From assembly GCA_003552785.1 (NCBI GenBank), contig PUOQ01000112.1, positions 1 to 9,672 on the forward strand: DNA of 9,672 nucleotides, in the 5' to 3' direction. Positions 1-6,118 of the stretch are shown here, in pieces (within the stretch, counting starts at the first letter, position 1; the number at the start of each line of letters is the position of its first letter). The notes below the pieces were generated by a model. That model was not told the DNA's origin. It ran no database searches and worked only from the letters and a program-made list of their open reading frames with translations. Both the position numbers and the translations under genes were made by a program. This DNA is from Dehalococcoidia bacterium (lineage in GTDB: Bacteria; Chloroflexota; Dehalococcoidia; Dehalococcoidales; CSSed11-197).

Positions 1-344
1 CTGCATATTCATTGCCCGATTTTGACAGTCCGCCTCAACACGTGGAATTTCAAGATTTTAAGCATGAGTACCATTCTGCTCCGGAAGAAATTTTATCCAG
101 ATACAGGGGTGAGGAATTATTGTTTACCGGAATTGAGGCTGAAGTTGTTACCAGGGAGTACCTGCAAAGTGGCGGTTTTCGTTTTCGGCCCGAATATAGA
201 GATGGCCTGGACCACATCGGCCCTGATTTTGTGGTAGATGTTATTGGCACTGTGAAAGGCGATGTTGCCGGTTACTTTTATATTGATAATTGCACTTTCA
301 TTGTAGTGGAAGGCTACGAATTACCTCCACCCAGGGGTTATTAA
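1..344 (+). CDS. Unrecognised protein, C-terminal part (5' end outside the window)
   Basis: The frame is open from the left edge (first whole codon at position 3) to a TAA at 342-344, giving 113 visible residues. A TTG at position 12 could in principle be a start, but the frame continues upstream and no ribosome binding site precedes it, so this is most simply the end of a longer gene. I do not recognise the family. The visible part is acidic and aromatic-rich, has no membrane segment, and ends in a proline-rich tail (PPPRGY). The stretch from about residue 75 to the end (VDVIGTVKGDVAGYFYIDN) alternates hydrophobic and polar residues as beta-strands do, vaguely like an OB-fold, but that is only an impression. 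It is convergent with the pstS-like gene. A frame kept open over 340 bases with an ordinary composition supports a real gene. Confidence 0.6.
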   Translation, partial: AYSLPDFDSPPQHVEFQDFKHEYHSAPEEILSRYRGEELLFTGIEAEVVTREYLQSGGFRFRPEYRDGLDHIGPDFVVDVIGTVKGDVAGYFYIDNCTFIVVEGYELPPPRGY

Positions 345-363
345 TTCTTCAACCGTGAAGAAT
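344..363 (+). terminator. Small hairpin between convergent genes, possible terminator
   Basis: ATTCTTCA (344-351) and TGAAGAAT (356-363) form a perfect 8 bp stem around the tetraloop ACCG, starting at the last base of the upstream stop codon. The following bases, AGTTGTTT, are only moderately T-rich, and the stem is AT-rich. It could end the left-hand gene and, read in reverse, the pstS-like gene, where the downstream tract TTAATAA is also weak. It is placed correctly for a terminator but is not a textbook one. Confidence 0.45.
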
Positions 364-392
364 AGTTGTTTAAAGTTTCCTGTCCTGCTTTT

Positions 393-1295
393 CTAATGTG
401 TCTCCACTGGAACAAAGCCAGCATCCTCGACCAGGGTTTGACCTTGAGGTGATAAGGCGAAATCTATAAATTCACGGGTAAGGCCCTGCGGCTGGCCGTC
501 GGTATAATAATATAACCCCCGCGCAATCTGGTACGTGCCCTCAATAGCTGTCTTTAGCGAAGGAGTAACTGGTGTATCACCGGCAGATTTTTTTACACCC
601 AGGGCCTTGGTATTATCATCAAGGTACCCCAGGCCAACGTAGAAGATGGCATTGGTGTTTTGAGATACCTGGGTAACCCCCATTGAAGTAGAAGGCAGAA
701 ATTGAACACGCCCCCCATATTCAAGGGTGGTGTCATGAGAAGGCAGGCCTTTCATCTGAACCACCGATTCTTTAAAGTAAACATGAGTACCGGAGTTTGT
801 ATCACGGGCCAGGGGTACAATTGCAGCATCATGGCCGCCTAAATCTTTCCAGTTCGTAATTTCGCCGGTATATATACCGGAAAGTTGTTCGATTGTAAGG
901 GATGATACGGGGTTGGATGGGTGCACTATCAGAGCGATAACGTCGCTGGCAATCTTTGTTTCAAAAATATCAACGCTTCTATCATTTGCCATATCTAATT
1001 CAGCCTGCCTGATGCTGCGGGAGGACTGGCAAATGTCTGTGGTCCCGTTGATAATGGAAGCGATTCCAGCGCCCGAACCCGGACCGGAGACTGAGATATT
1101 CACCCGGGGATGAAGGCTCATAAACTCTTCTGCAAAAAGGGAGGACAGAGGGGTTACGGTATTGGAGCCGGTAATATCGATTACTCCGGAAAGGCCATTA
1201 TCTTCATGGTTGTAATAATGGCAACCTGCCAGAGGTTGAATGCCAATAAAAAATGCCACAAGAGCAAGTGAAATTGTTTTTATGTATTTATTCAT
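393..1295 (-). CDS. pstS: Phosphate ABC transporter substrate-binding lipoprotein (PstS family)
   Basis: This is a periplasmic-binding-protein-like receptor expected to capture phosphate outside the membrane for a PstCAB permease. From the ATG at 1295 the product is 300 residues. It has a short basic N-terminus (MNKYIK), a hydrophobic stretch and the lipobox LAGC with Cys25 as the predicted lipid anchor. The PstS signature follows: GSNTVTPL near residues 43-50, GPGSGAGI near 71-78, a TDICQSSR segment near 86-93, and ARDTNSGTH near 163-171, all parts that bind phosphate in the family. The length is normal. In-frame alternatives are an ATG at 1316 with a distant AGGA and a GTG at 1349; 1295 gives the most typical signal peptide, though no start has a strong ribosome binding site. 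No pstC, pstA, pstB or phoU lies next to it on this strand in the window, so it either stands alone or its partners are elsewhere. Some relatives act as general anion-binding or sensory lipoproteins. Confidence 0.9.
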   Translation of the reverse strand: MNKYIKTISLALVAFFIGIQPLAGCHYYNHEDNGLSGVIDITGSNTVTPLSSLFAEEFMSLHPRVNISVSGPGSGAGIASIINGTTDICQSSRSIRQAELDMANDRSVDIFETKIASDVIALIVHPSNPVSSLTIEQLSGIYTGEITNWKDLGGHDAAIVPLARDTNSGTHVYFKESVVQMKGLPSHDTTLEYGGRVQFLPSTSMGVTQVSQNTNAIFYVGLGYLDDNTKALGVKKSAGDTPVTPSLKTAIEGTYQIARGLYYYTDGQPQGLTREFIDFALSPQGQTLVEDAGFVPVETH

Positions 1296-1406
1296 ATCTG
1301 TTTTGAACCGGTGCATATTGACAATCCAGTCCTGTCTAAATGATAACACCCCTGAAAAGTTTTGTCTTTTTTGTAACAGGAAAAGAGCATTAATATTAAA
1401 ACAATC

Positions 1407-1415
1407 TGTTATAAT
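1407..1415 (+). promoter_or_regulatory. Extended -10 promoter for the cis-prenyltransferase gene
   Basis: TGTTATAAT contains a perfect -10 hexamer TATAAT (1410-1415) with the TG dinucleotide one base upstream (1407-1408), the hallmark of an extended -10 promoter. The -35 region is poor, which such promoters tolerate. Initiation would fall near 1422, about 60 bases before the start codon at 1481. The same 185 bp gap must also hold the promoter of the divergent pstS-like gene, for which I see no convincing -35/-10 pair. No Pho-box-like direct repeat was recognised. Confidence 0.55.
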
Positions 1416-1468
1416 AACCTGAAAAATGAGCCTGTATTTACGTTATTTGGCGCAAAATGCATTGCTTT

Positions 1469-1475
1469 AGGAGGG
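1469..1475 (+). promoter_or_regulatory. Ribosome binding site deciding the uppS start
   Basis: AGGAGGG lies 5 bases before the ATG at 1481. An in-frame ATG at 1457 is upstream of the site and has no such sequence of its own, and an in-frame GTG at 1475 overlaps it, so 1481 is the supported start. Confidence 0.8.
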
Positions 1476-1480
1476 TGAGT

Positions 1481-2173
1481 ATGTACGACAGGCTACCGGA
1501 GCACATAGGAATAATTCCGGATGGCAACAGGCGGTGGGCAAAAGAAAAGGGCCTGCCCAGATATATGGGGCACCAGGCTGGAGCAGACCGGATGCATCAG
1601 GTATTGGAGGCGCTCATTCCACTCGGCATAACACATATGACGCTCTGGGGTTTTTCTGCAGACAATTGGAAAAGAGAAGAAGAAGAGTTAAACAGTATTT
1701 TTGAGCTTCTTGAATTATGGATTAAAAAGGATGCACCCTGGCTGCACGATAATAATGTAAGGTTGAGGCATATTGGGCGCATTGATGAACTGCCTCAGGG
1801 CCTTAAAGCGGCTATAAAATCGGCGGTAGGCATGACGGGTGAAAATACAGGCATGGTTTTGAACCTTGCTTTTAATTACAGTGGCAGGACTGAGATTGTT
1901 GATGCTATGAAACGGATAATTAAGGACAAAGTTCCTGTTGGTGATTTAGACGAGGTTAAGGTTAGCCAGTACCTGGATACCGATGGCCTGCCGGATGTGG
2001 ATTTATTGATACGCACTGCGGGCGAGTTAAGACTTTCCAATTTTATGCTATGGCAAACTGCATACAGTGAATACTTTTTCAGTGAATTACTCTGGCCTGA
2101 TTTTGATGAAAAAGAACTAAAAAAAGCATTGAATTCATATGCCGAGCGCAGCCGGCGTTTCGGGGGTGACTGA
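1481..2173 (+). CDS. uppS: Cis-prenyltransferase, undecaprenyl diphosphate synthase family (variant)
   Basis: Enzymes of this family add isopentenyl diphosphate units in cis to an allylic diphosphate; the usual bacterial product is the C55 carrier lipid for peptidoglycan. The 230 residues show the family order: HIGIIPDGNRRWA at residues 8-20 with catalytic Asp14, GHQAG near 30-34, GFSADNWKR near 57-65, NVRLRHIG near 92-99, LNLAFNYSGR near 127-136, and LLIRTAGELRLSNF near 175-188 with the diphosphate-binding Arg178, Arg184 and Ser186, then SEYFF with Glu197. The ATG at 1481 is chosen because AGGAGGG at 1469-1475 sits 5 bases before it; an ATG at 1457 lies upstream of that site. Odd points: DGNRRWA in place of the usual bacterial DGNGRWA, SADNW in place of STENW, a slightly short length, and none of the usual neighbours (frr, pyrH, cdsA, dxr). 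It may therefore be a second copy with a different substrate or chain length. Family membership is certain; the exact product is not. Confidence 0.92.
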   Translation: MYDRLPEHIGIIPDGNRRWAKEKGLPRYMGHQAGADRMHQVLEALIPLGITHMTLWGFSADNWKREEEELNSIFELLELWIKKDAPWLHDNNVRLRHIGRIDELPQGLKAAIKSAVGMTGENTGMVLNLAFNYSGRTEIVDAMKRIIKDKVPVGDLDEVKVSQYLDTDGLPDVDLLIRTAGELRLSNFMLWQTAYSEYFFSELLWPDFDEKELKKALNSYAERSRRFGGD

Positions 2174-2228
2174 TTATAAAGGGCATATTCATAAAATTAT
2201 ATAACGTGCTTCCAGATCTATTTTATTA

Positions 2229-3122
2229 ATGGGAACAGAACCGGCAAAGATGTCCAGGTTTTTTAAAACCAGAGAAGGTGCCAGTGTTTTGGCCATTATT
2301 GTTACCGCAGTGCTTGCTATCATAAAGATGGCAGGCGGTATTATAACTGGCAGTGTTGGCCTGCGTGCTGATGCGGTACACTCACTGGTTGACCTTTCCG
2401 GTGCTGTAATTGGCCTTGTTGGTATAAAAATTGCCTCAAAGCCACCGGATAAAGGGCATGCTTTTGGTCATGGCAAAGCCGAAAATATGGCCGGAGCAAT
2501 AATCGGCCTCTTTATCCTCGGAGCGGCATTTTTTATTGCATATGAAGCCATTATTCGAATCATTCATGGCTCTGTAGTCGAAATGGTGGCTATCGGTATA
2601 TATATCACAGCTTTTGCCATAGTCCTGAATCTTGCCATGTCCTGGTATGGCTTAAAGGTTGCCAGGGCCAGTGAATCTATAGCACTGGAAGCTACCAGCC
2701 GGGATCTACTGGCCGATTCGATGAGCTCAATAGCAGTTTTAATTGGTCTGCTTGCTGTGGCTGTTACCGGTAATTACATTTTTGACTCTGTTATAGCACT
2801 TGTGGTTTCAGTAGTGATACTGCGGACTGCGTTAAAAACCATCATAAAATCTGCTGGTGGCTTGATGGACAGGCGTTTACCTGACCATGAAGAAGAAGTT
2901 ATAAGGCAGTGCATTGAAAACCATGGCGTTATTATTGACTTTTATAAATTAAGGACTCGAAAAGCCGGGGGCGAACGCCATATTGATGTTAATATTGTAT
3001 TGCCCGGGAGTTACTCCCTGGAAAAGGCACATGCGGTAAGTGAAGAGCTGGAAAAAGAAATAAGCAAAAAACTACCACGCTCTCGTGTTATGATACACAT
3101 TGAACCGCATCAGGAGGTTTGA
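2229..3122 (+). CDS. Cation diffusion facilitator (CDF) family metal exporter
   Basis: CDF proteins export divalent metals (Zn, Fe, Mn, Co, Cd) from the cytoplasm in exchange for protons and work as dimers. The 297 residues have the family layout: about six membrane helices over residues 17-205, the metal-site helix ADAVHSLVD (48-55), the loop GHAFGHGKAE (76-85), and a cytoplasmic C-terminal domain (about 212-297) with HIDVNIVLPG, the EKAHAVSEELEKEI helix and VMIHIEPH, in which His251, His268, His290 and His294 may bind metal. In the transport site, helix 2 offers His51 and Asp55 and helix 5 offers Asp159 and Asp163 (RDLLADSMSS). The usual helix 5 pair is His and Asp, so the His-to-Asp change may shift metal preference, possibly toward manganese or iron. 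The start has no clear ribosome binding site; an ATG at 2250 is an alternative. It lies 55 bases after uppS with no terminator seen, so co-transcription is possible. Confidence 0.93.
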   Translation: MGTEPAKMSRFFKTREGASVLAIIVTAVLAIIKMAGGIITGSVGLRADAVHSLVDLSGAVIGLVGIKIASKPPDKGHAFGHGKAENMAGAIIGLFILGAAFFIAYEAIIRIIHGSVVEMVAIGIYITAFAIVLNLAMSWYGLKVARASESIALEATSRDLLADSMSSIAVLIGLLAVAVTGNYIFDSVIALVVSVVILRTALKTIIKSAGGLMDRRLPDHEEEVIRQCIENHGVIIDFYKLRTRKAGGERHIDVNIVLPGSYSLEKAHAVSEELEKEISKKLPRSRVMIHIEPHQEV

Positions 3123-3202
3123 AAACCCGGGTATTTTACTTGCTTTAGCCGTTAGTTAAAGGCAAAATATTAGTAGAAAACAAATAAATAAAGGGAAGGT
3201 TT

Positions 3203-3352
3203 ATGGAATTTTTTGGATTGCTTGCCCCGGTGGCTTTTGTATTTGGCATAGCGGCTTTTACACAGGTAGCGGCTTTAAGAAAAGAGGTCGAGGCTCTTAA
3301 AAAAGAAGTTTCTTGCCTTAAGAATGGAGAAAAGGGTGAGGCCGCAAATTAA
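3203..3352 (+). CDS. Small single-span membrane protein with a charged tail (49 residues)
   Basis: This short gene has an ATG at 3203 preceded by a purine-rich GGGAAGG (3193-3199), three bases before it, and ends at a TAA at 3350-3352. Residues 1-24 (MEFFGLLAPVAFVFGIAAFT and following) form one hydrophobic segment. Residues 25-39 (LRKEVEALKKEVSCL) repeat leucine/valine and Lys/Glu with heptad spacing, as in a short coiled coil, and the end is charged. The likely arrangement is an inner-membrane anchor with a cytoplasmic helical tail that could pair with itself or a partner. I recognise no family. It is placed 72 bases before a DUF4870-type membrane protein gene with no terminator between them. 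The ribosome binding site, the clean membrane/coiled-coil pattern and the fit to the gap between two genes support a real gene. Confidence 0.68.
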   Translation: MEFFGLLAPVAFVFGIAAFTQVAALRKEVEALKKEVSCLKNGEKGEAAN

Positions 3353-3413
3353 ATAACAAGGGTTATGCTTTGCAGGGTAAAACACTGAGTAAAAATTTAA
3401 AAGTAGAAAAAAG

Positions 3414-3419
3414 AGGAGG
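3414..3419 (+). promoter_or_regulatory. Ribosome binding site supporting a TTG start
   Basis: A perfect AGGAGG ends 5 bases before the TTG at 3425. No ATG or GTG in that frame lies at a better distance, so this site is the main reason for accepting the rare start codon of the DUF4870-type gene. Confidence 0.8.
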
Positions 3420-3424
3420 CTAAG

Positions 3425-3856
3425 TTGGGATTATCACCAGAGGAAAGACGGAAAATATACGAAGAGGAAAAGGCAAAAATTGAGGCTGAAGAAAAGCAGG
3501 AAGAGCCAAAAAAAGAGGCTTCAGGGCATCAACTGCCTGAAAATGTAGCCGGTTTACTTTGTTACCTTGGCATGTGGATTACAGGCATCGTGTTTTTGGT
3601 TATTGAGCCAAAAAATAGATTTATAAGATTTCATGCCCTGCAGTCCATTATTGTTTTCGGAGTCCTCATGGTTTTAAGTGGCTTTTTTGGGATGTTGCCG
3701 GTTTTTGGAGTGTTTTTGACTGCCGCTATTGGAGTCCTTGCTTTAATACTATGGATTGTATTGATGATAAAAGCCTACCAGGGAGAACTTTACAAGGCTC
3801 CAATTGCCGGTGATGTTGCTTCATCAATTCTTAATTCTGGAAATAAAGGCCGTTAA
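3425..3856 (+). CDS. DUF4870-type membrane protein with a charged N-terminal helix
   Basis: The product is 143 residues from a TTG start. Residues 1-33 are highly charged (SPEERRKIYEEEKAKIEAEE) and predicted helical and cytoplasmic. Three hydrophobic segments follow, at about 41-60, 71-91 and 93-116, with the linking loop EPKNRFIRFHALQS (61-74). A first helix beginning with a glycine/leucine-rich stretch, then N-x-F-x-R-F-H-A-L-Q-S, then two more helices ending in KAYQGELYKAPIAG is the pattern I associate with DUF4870, a Tic20-like family of small membrane proteins of unknown role. The gene may be co-transcribed with the 49-residue membrane protein upstream and ends 29 bases before the next membrane-anchored gene. 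Function is unknown; the domain name rests on recalled pattern, not on a search. Confidence 0.85.
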   Translation: MGLSPEERRKIYEEEKAKIEAEEKQEEPKKEASGHQLPENVAGLLCYLGMWITGIVFLVIEPKNRFIRFHALQSIIVFGVLMVLSGFFGMLPVFGVFLTAAIGVLALILWIVLMIKAYQGELYKAPIAGDVASSILNSGNKGR

Positions 3857-3885
3857 AAATTAAGCTGTACCAGCGGGGGCAGGTT

Positions 3886-4779
3886 ATGACCGGAGATATT
3901 CGGAAGTTAAACGTAATTGTCCTCCTCTTTGTAATACTCAGCGTTTTAATCGTTTTAATGATTTCGTCACCGGTGGAAGTATCCCGTTTATATGTGGCAG
4001 GACAGGAGGATGAGTATCTTATTGCCACGGATTTTAAAGGTGTAGCCGAACCGGTTGTAATTGATGCAAAAAACAGGGCTAAGGGTTTATATGGTTCAAA
4101 CGAAGAGGCTGTCGAGGAGCTCACAGCCCAGCTTTTGGGCGCTTACAAAGCTTCTGTCAAGGTTGATACTATCATAATATTTAATTCAGGGGGCTTTGGG
4201 TGGAGTCCGGTTGAAGCCTCACCGGGCTGGAGCACTTTGATGGAAGGCATAGCAGAAGAAGTTGCCGGTCTGGGTCGGGATGTAAAGATTATGGATTATT
4301 ACCGTACAAAACCCGGTATTAGCGGGGTTGTTGATGAAGTGGCGGCATTTTGGGGGTTGAATCCGTTAAAGTCAGATGAACTGGCATTGAGGGTTGATTT
4401 TCTCACGAAGCACCTCACAGATATGAGAGTAATACTTGCCGGGGAAAGTAATGGTTCAGGCATTGTAGAAGATGCAATGCAAAAACTTAAAGAAAACCGG
4501 CAGGTTATAGGGATTCAAACCGGACCGATGATGGTGCAAAGAAGCGAGCCTTTTGAACGCTCTCTGGTTACCAGGCACAATGGAGAACGACAGGACTCTC
4601 TAAGCAAAGGCGACTTTTTTACCATAATAAGGGCAAATTTTGAAGAAATAATGGGTATTGAGCAGGAGTGCATGGGCGAGGCTTTGTTTTATATTGGCGC
4701 CCCCGGTCATCATTATACCTGGGAAACCGAAGCTTTAAGGCAAAAGATAGCAGGCTTCCTCCATGGCAATCTTGCTTGA
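3886..4779 (+). CDS. Membrane-anchored protein of unknown function, alpha/beta-hydrolase-like motif
   Basis: The product is 297 residues from an ATG at 3886 preceded by GGGGGCAGG. Residues 9-28 form one strong hydrophobic segment after a short basic end, so it is a signal anchor with the rest probably outside the membrane; there is no lipobox. I do not recognise a named family. The core looks like an alpha/beta fold: a strand VDTIIIFN (93-100) leads into a glycine-rich loop SGGFGWSP, a second strand DVKIMDYY (132-139), and RVILAGESNGSG (181-192), which fits a nucleophile elbow (GxSxG, Ser188) at the end of a strand. An acidic loop HNGERQDS (231-238) and GAPGHHYTW (271-279) near the C-terminus are in the right order to supply the Asp237 and His275 or His276 of a triad. 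This points to a serine hydrolase acting on an envelope or extracellular substrate, but that is inference. It ends 12 bases from the convergent DAHP synthase gene, with no terminator between. Confidence 0.82.
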   Translation: MTGDIRKLNVIVLLFVILSVLIVLMISSPVEVSRLYVAGQEDEYLIATDFKGVAEPVVIDAKNRAKGLYGSNEEAVEELTAQLLGAYKASVKVDTIIIFNSGGFGWSPVEASPGWSTLMEGIAEEVAGLGRDVKIMDYYRTKPGISGVVDEVAAFWGLNPLKSDELALRVDFLTKHLTDMRVILAGESNGSGIVEDAMQKLKENRQVIGIQTGPMMVQRSEPFERSLVTRHNGERQDSLSKGDFFTIIRANFEEIMGIEQECMGEALFYIGAPGHHYTWETEALRQKIAGFLHGNLA

Positions 4780-4791
4780 ACTGACGTGCTG

Positions 4792-5808
4792 TTAAATATC
4801 TCTACCGACGGATCTGGCTATCAGGCTTAGCTCTTTCATCAACCTGGAAAAGTCAGACGGCGTTAACGACTGGAGGCCGTCTACCAGGGCTTCTTTTGGA
4901 TTTGGGTGAACTTCTATCAGCAGTCCGTCGGCTCCGGCAGCGATCGCTCCTTTAGCCAGTGCAGGCACCAGTGAGTAATGTCCTGCTGTGTGGCTGGGGT
5001 CAACTATTATGGGAAGATGAGAGTATTTTTTAATTACCGGAATTGAAGAAAGATCCAGCGAGAAACGAGTACTGTCCTCAAATGTTCTGATGCCCCGTTC
5101 GCACAGAATAACCTGGCTGTTTCCTTCTGCCAGCAAATAATCAGCAGCGGTTAACCATTCGGTAACGGTGCATGAAAAACCGCGTTTTAATACAACCGGA
5201 CACCTGGTTTTTCCGATGTTGGTCAAAAGCGAGTAGTTCTGCATGTTTCGTGATCCTACCTGCAGGATGTCTGAATGTTTTGAAACCAGGTCCACATCTC
5301 CAGGGTCGACTACTTCGGTTATGACGGGCAAATCGAACTGTTTGCTGGCGCTTGATAGAAGCTCCAGCCCTGCCGTTTTAAGGCCCTGGAAACTGAAAGG
5401 TGAGGTGCGAGGTTTAAATGCACCACCACGTAAAATACTGGCACCGCTATCCTTGACTACTCTGGCAATTTCCCTAAGTTGCTCTTCGCTTTCTACAGCG
5501 CATGGGCCGGCCATTACTACTATGCGATTGCCACCTATCTCCACTCCATTAACAGAAACGATGCTGTCTTTGTTTTTAAACTCTCTTGAAGCAAGCTTGT
5601 AAGGCTTCATTATGCGGGTAACGCTTTCAACCCCGGGAAGAACGGCAAATATGTCCGTTGAAAGCTGGCCGGTATTGCTTCCAAGTATGGCCACTACTGT
5701 TTTATCGGTGCCCAGGTTTAGCTGTACATCAAGTCCGAGCGACTCAGCCCTTTTTACAACTTCATCAACTTCAGCCTTTGAAGCGCCTCTTTTCATGTCT
5801 ACTATCAT
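4792..5808 (-). CDS. aroF: 3-deoxy-7-phosphoheptulonate synthase (DAHP synthase, type I-beta)
   Basis: The enzyme condenses phosphoenolpyruvate and erythrose 4-phosphate, the first step of the shikimate pathway to aromatic amino acids. The 338 residues match the Thermotoga/Bacillus form: an N-terminal ferredoxin-like regulatory domain (about 1-70), which binds Tyr/Phe in the Thermotoga enzyme, then the TIM barrel. Visible motifs are MAGPCAVES (99-107, metal ligand Cys103), LRGGAFKPRTSPFSFQGL (126-143), VGSRNMQNY (184-192), VLKRG (206-210), CERGIRTFE (236-244), DPSH (270-273, His273), IEVHP (298-302, Glu299) and Asp310, so all four metal ligands are present. Slight differences from the norm are FSCTV after LKRG and HTAGHYSLV after the metal-binding His, where basic residues are more usual. 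The ATG at 5808 follows AAGGGTGG at a rather long distance. It is a single gene, divergent from the TRAP operon, and no other aromatic-pathway gene is in the window. Confidence 0.96.
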   Translation of the reverse strand: MIVDMKRGASKAEVDEVVKRAESLGLDVQLNLGTDKTVVAILGSNTGQLSTDIFAVLPGVESVTRIMKPYKLASREFKNKDSIVSVNGVEIGGNRIVVMAGPCAVESEEQLREIARVVKDSGASILRGGAFKPRTSPFSFQGLKTAGLELLSSASKQFDLPVITEVVDPGDVDLVSKHSDILQVGSRNMQNYSLLTNIGKTRCPVVLKRGFSCTVTEWLTAADYLLAEGNSQVILCERGIRTFEDSTRFSLDLSSIPVIKKYSHLPIIVDPSHTAGHYSLVPALAKGAIAAGADGLLIEVHPNPKEALVDGLQSLTPSDFSRLMKELSLIARSVGRDI

Positions 5809-5840
5809 TTACAATCATCCACCCTTGAGTCTTTTGTTTA

Positions 5841-5928
5841 ATAATAACAGATAAAGGTTATTGAAACATATAATCAGGAATCAAACATCCCGTTTAAAGG
5901 TATAACATACAAGGGCTCAGGTTTTCAA
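5841..5928 (-). promoter_or_regulatory. Promoter candidates for the DAHP synthase gene
   Basis: On the - strand TTGAAA (complement of 5923-5928) and TATACC (complement of 5899-5904) are 18 bases apart, with TG one base before the -10, giving a leader of about 85 bases. A second candidate closer to the gene is TGTTATTAT (complement of 5841-5849), an extended -10 with no good -35. No T-box (AGGGTGGNACCGCG) or tandem-Trp leader peptide was seen, so regulation is more likely through the enzyme's N-terminal domain. Confidence 0.4.
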
Positions 5929-6003
5929 AGCGGGTTAATTTTTCAACTGCTTTGTAATCTAACAGGTGCTCTATGGATTGCTTGGTACAGGCTGGCTGTT
6001 CGA

Positions 6004-6033
6004 TTGACGTTCTTTAATTACCTGTGCTAAATT
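6004..6033 (+). promoter_or_regulatory. Promoter candidate for the dctPQM operon
   Basis: TTGACG (6004-6009) matches the -35 consensus in five of six positions. TAAATT (6028-6033) is 18 bases downstream, matches the -10 in four of six, and has TG one base before it (6025-6026), which strengthens it. Transcription would start near 6040, leaving a leader of about 90 bases that contains the hairpins at 6066-6118. Confidence 0.5.
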
Positions 6034-6065
6034 ACGCAACAGTACTTTACCCCCAATACGTTTGA

Positions 6066-6118
6066 GCTGGTTTGATAACCAGCCAAAGGAAAAAGCCGGG
6101 TGAAGAAGCCCGTTGGGC
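6066..6118 (+). promoter_or_regulatory. Leader hairpins upstream of dctP
   Basis: GCTGGTT (6066-6072) and AACCAGC (6077-6083) form a perfect 7 bp stem with a TGAT loop. Further on, CGGG (6097-6100) can pair with CCCG (6109-6112), while the overlapping GCCC (6108-6111) can instead pair with GGGC (6115-6118), right before the GAGGAG ribosome binding site. The last two are mutually exclusive. The first palindrome could equally be an operator. I recognise no known riboswitch class. Confidence 0.4.

Noticed and set aside
3137..3172. Imperfect hairpin after the CDF gene (CTTTAGC with GTTAAAG) as a terminator
   Set aside because: The stem needs a G-T pair and a bulge to extend and no U-tract follows, so it is too weak to call.
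3831..4124. Open - strand frame of 97 codons over the start of the GESNG-protein gene
   Set aside because: It lies opposite the signal anchor and N-terminus of a well-supported + strand gene and has low-complexity Ser/Thr content.
5243..5602. Open + strand frame of 119 codons inside aroF
   Set aside because: It is antisense to the conserved barrel of DAHP synthase, is Ser/Thr/Pro-rich without a recognisable fold, and has no ribosome binding site.
5809..5830. Possible T-box motif (AGGGTGG on the - strand) ahead of aroF
   Set aside because: The match stops after AGGGTGG; the required ACCGCG part, the specifier stem and a terminator are absent, and the sequence fits a ribosome binding site.
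6081..6118. Resemblance to part of a cobalamin riboswitch (AAAGGAAAAAGCCGGGTGAAGAAGCCCG)
   Set aside because: Only a short purine-rich stem is similar; the conserved downstream core and the B12 box are absent before the start codon at 6131, and the gene is a TRAP receptor.
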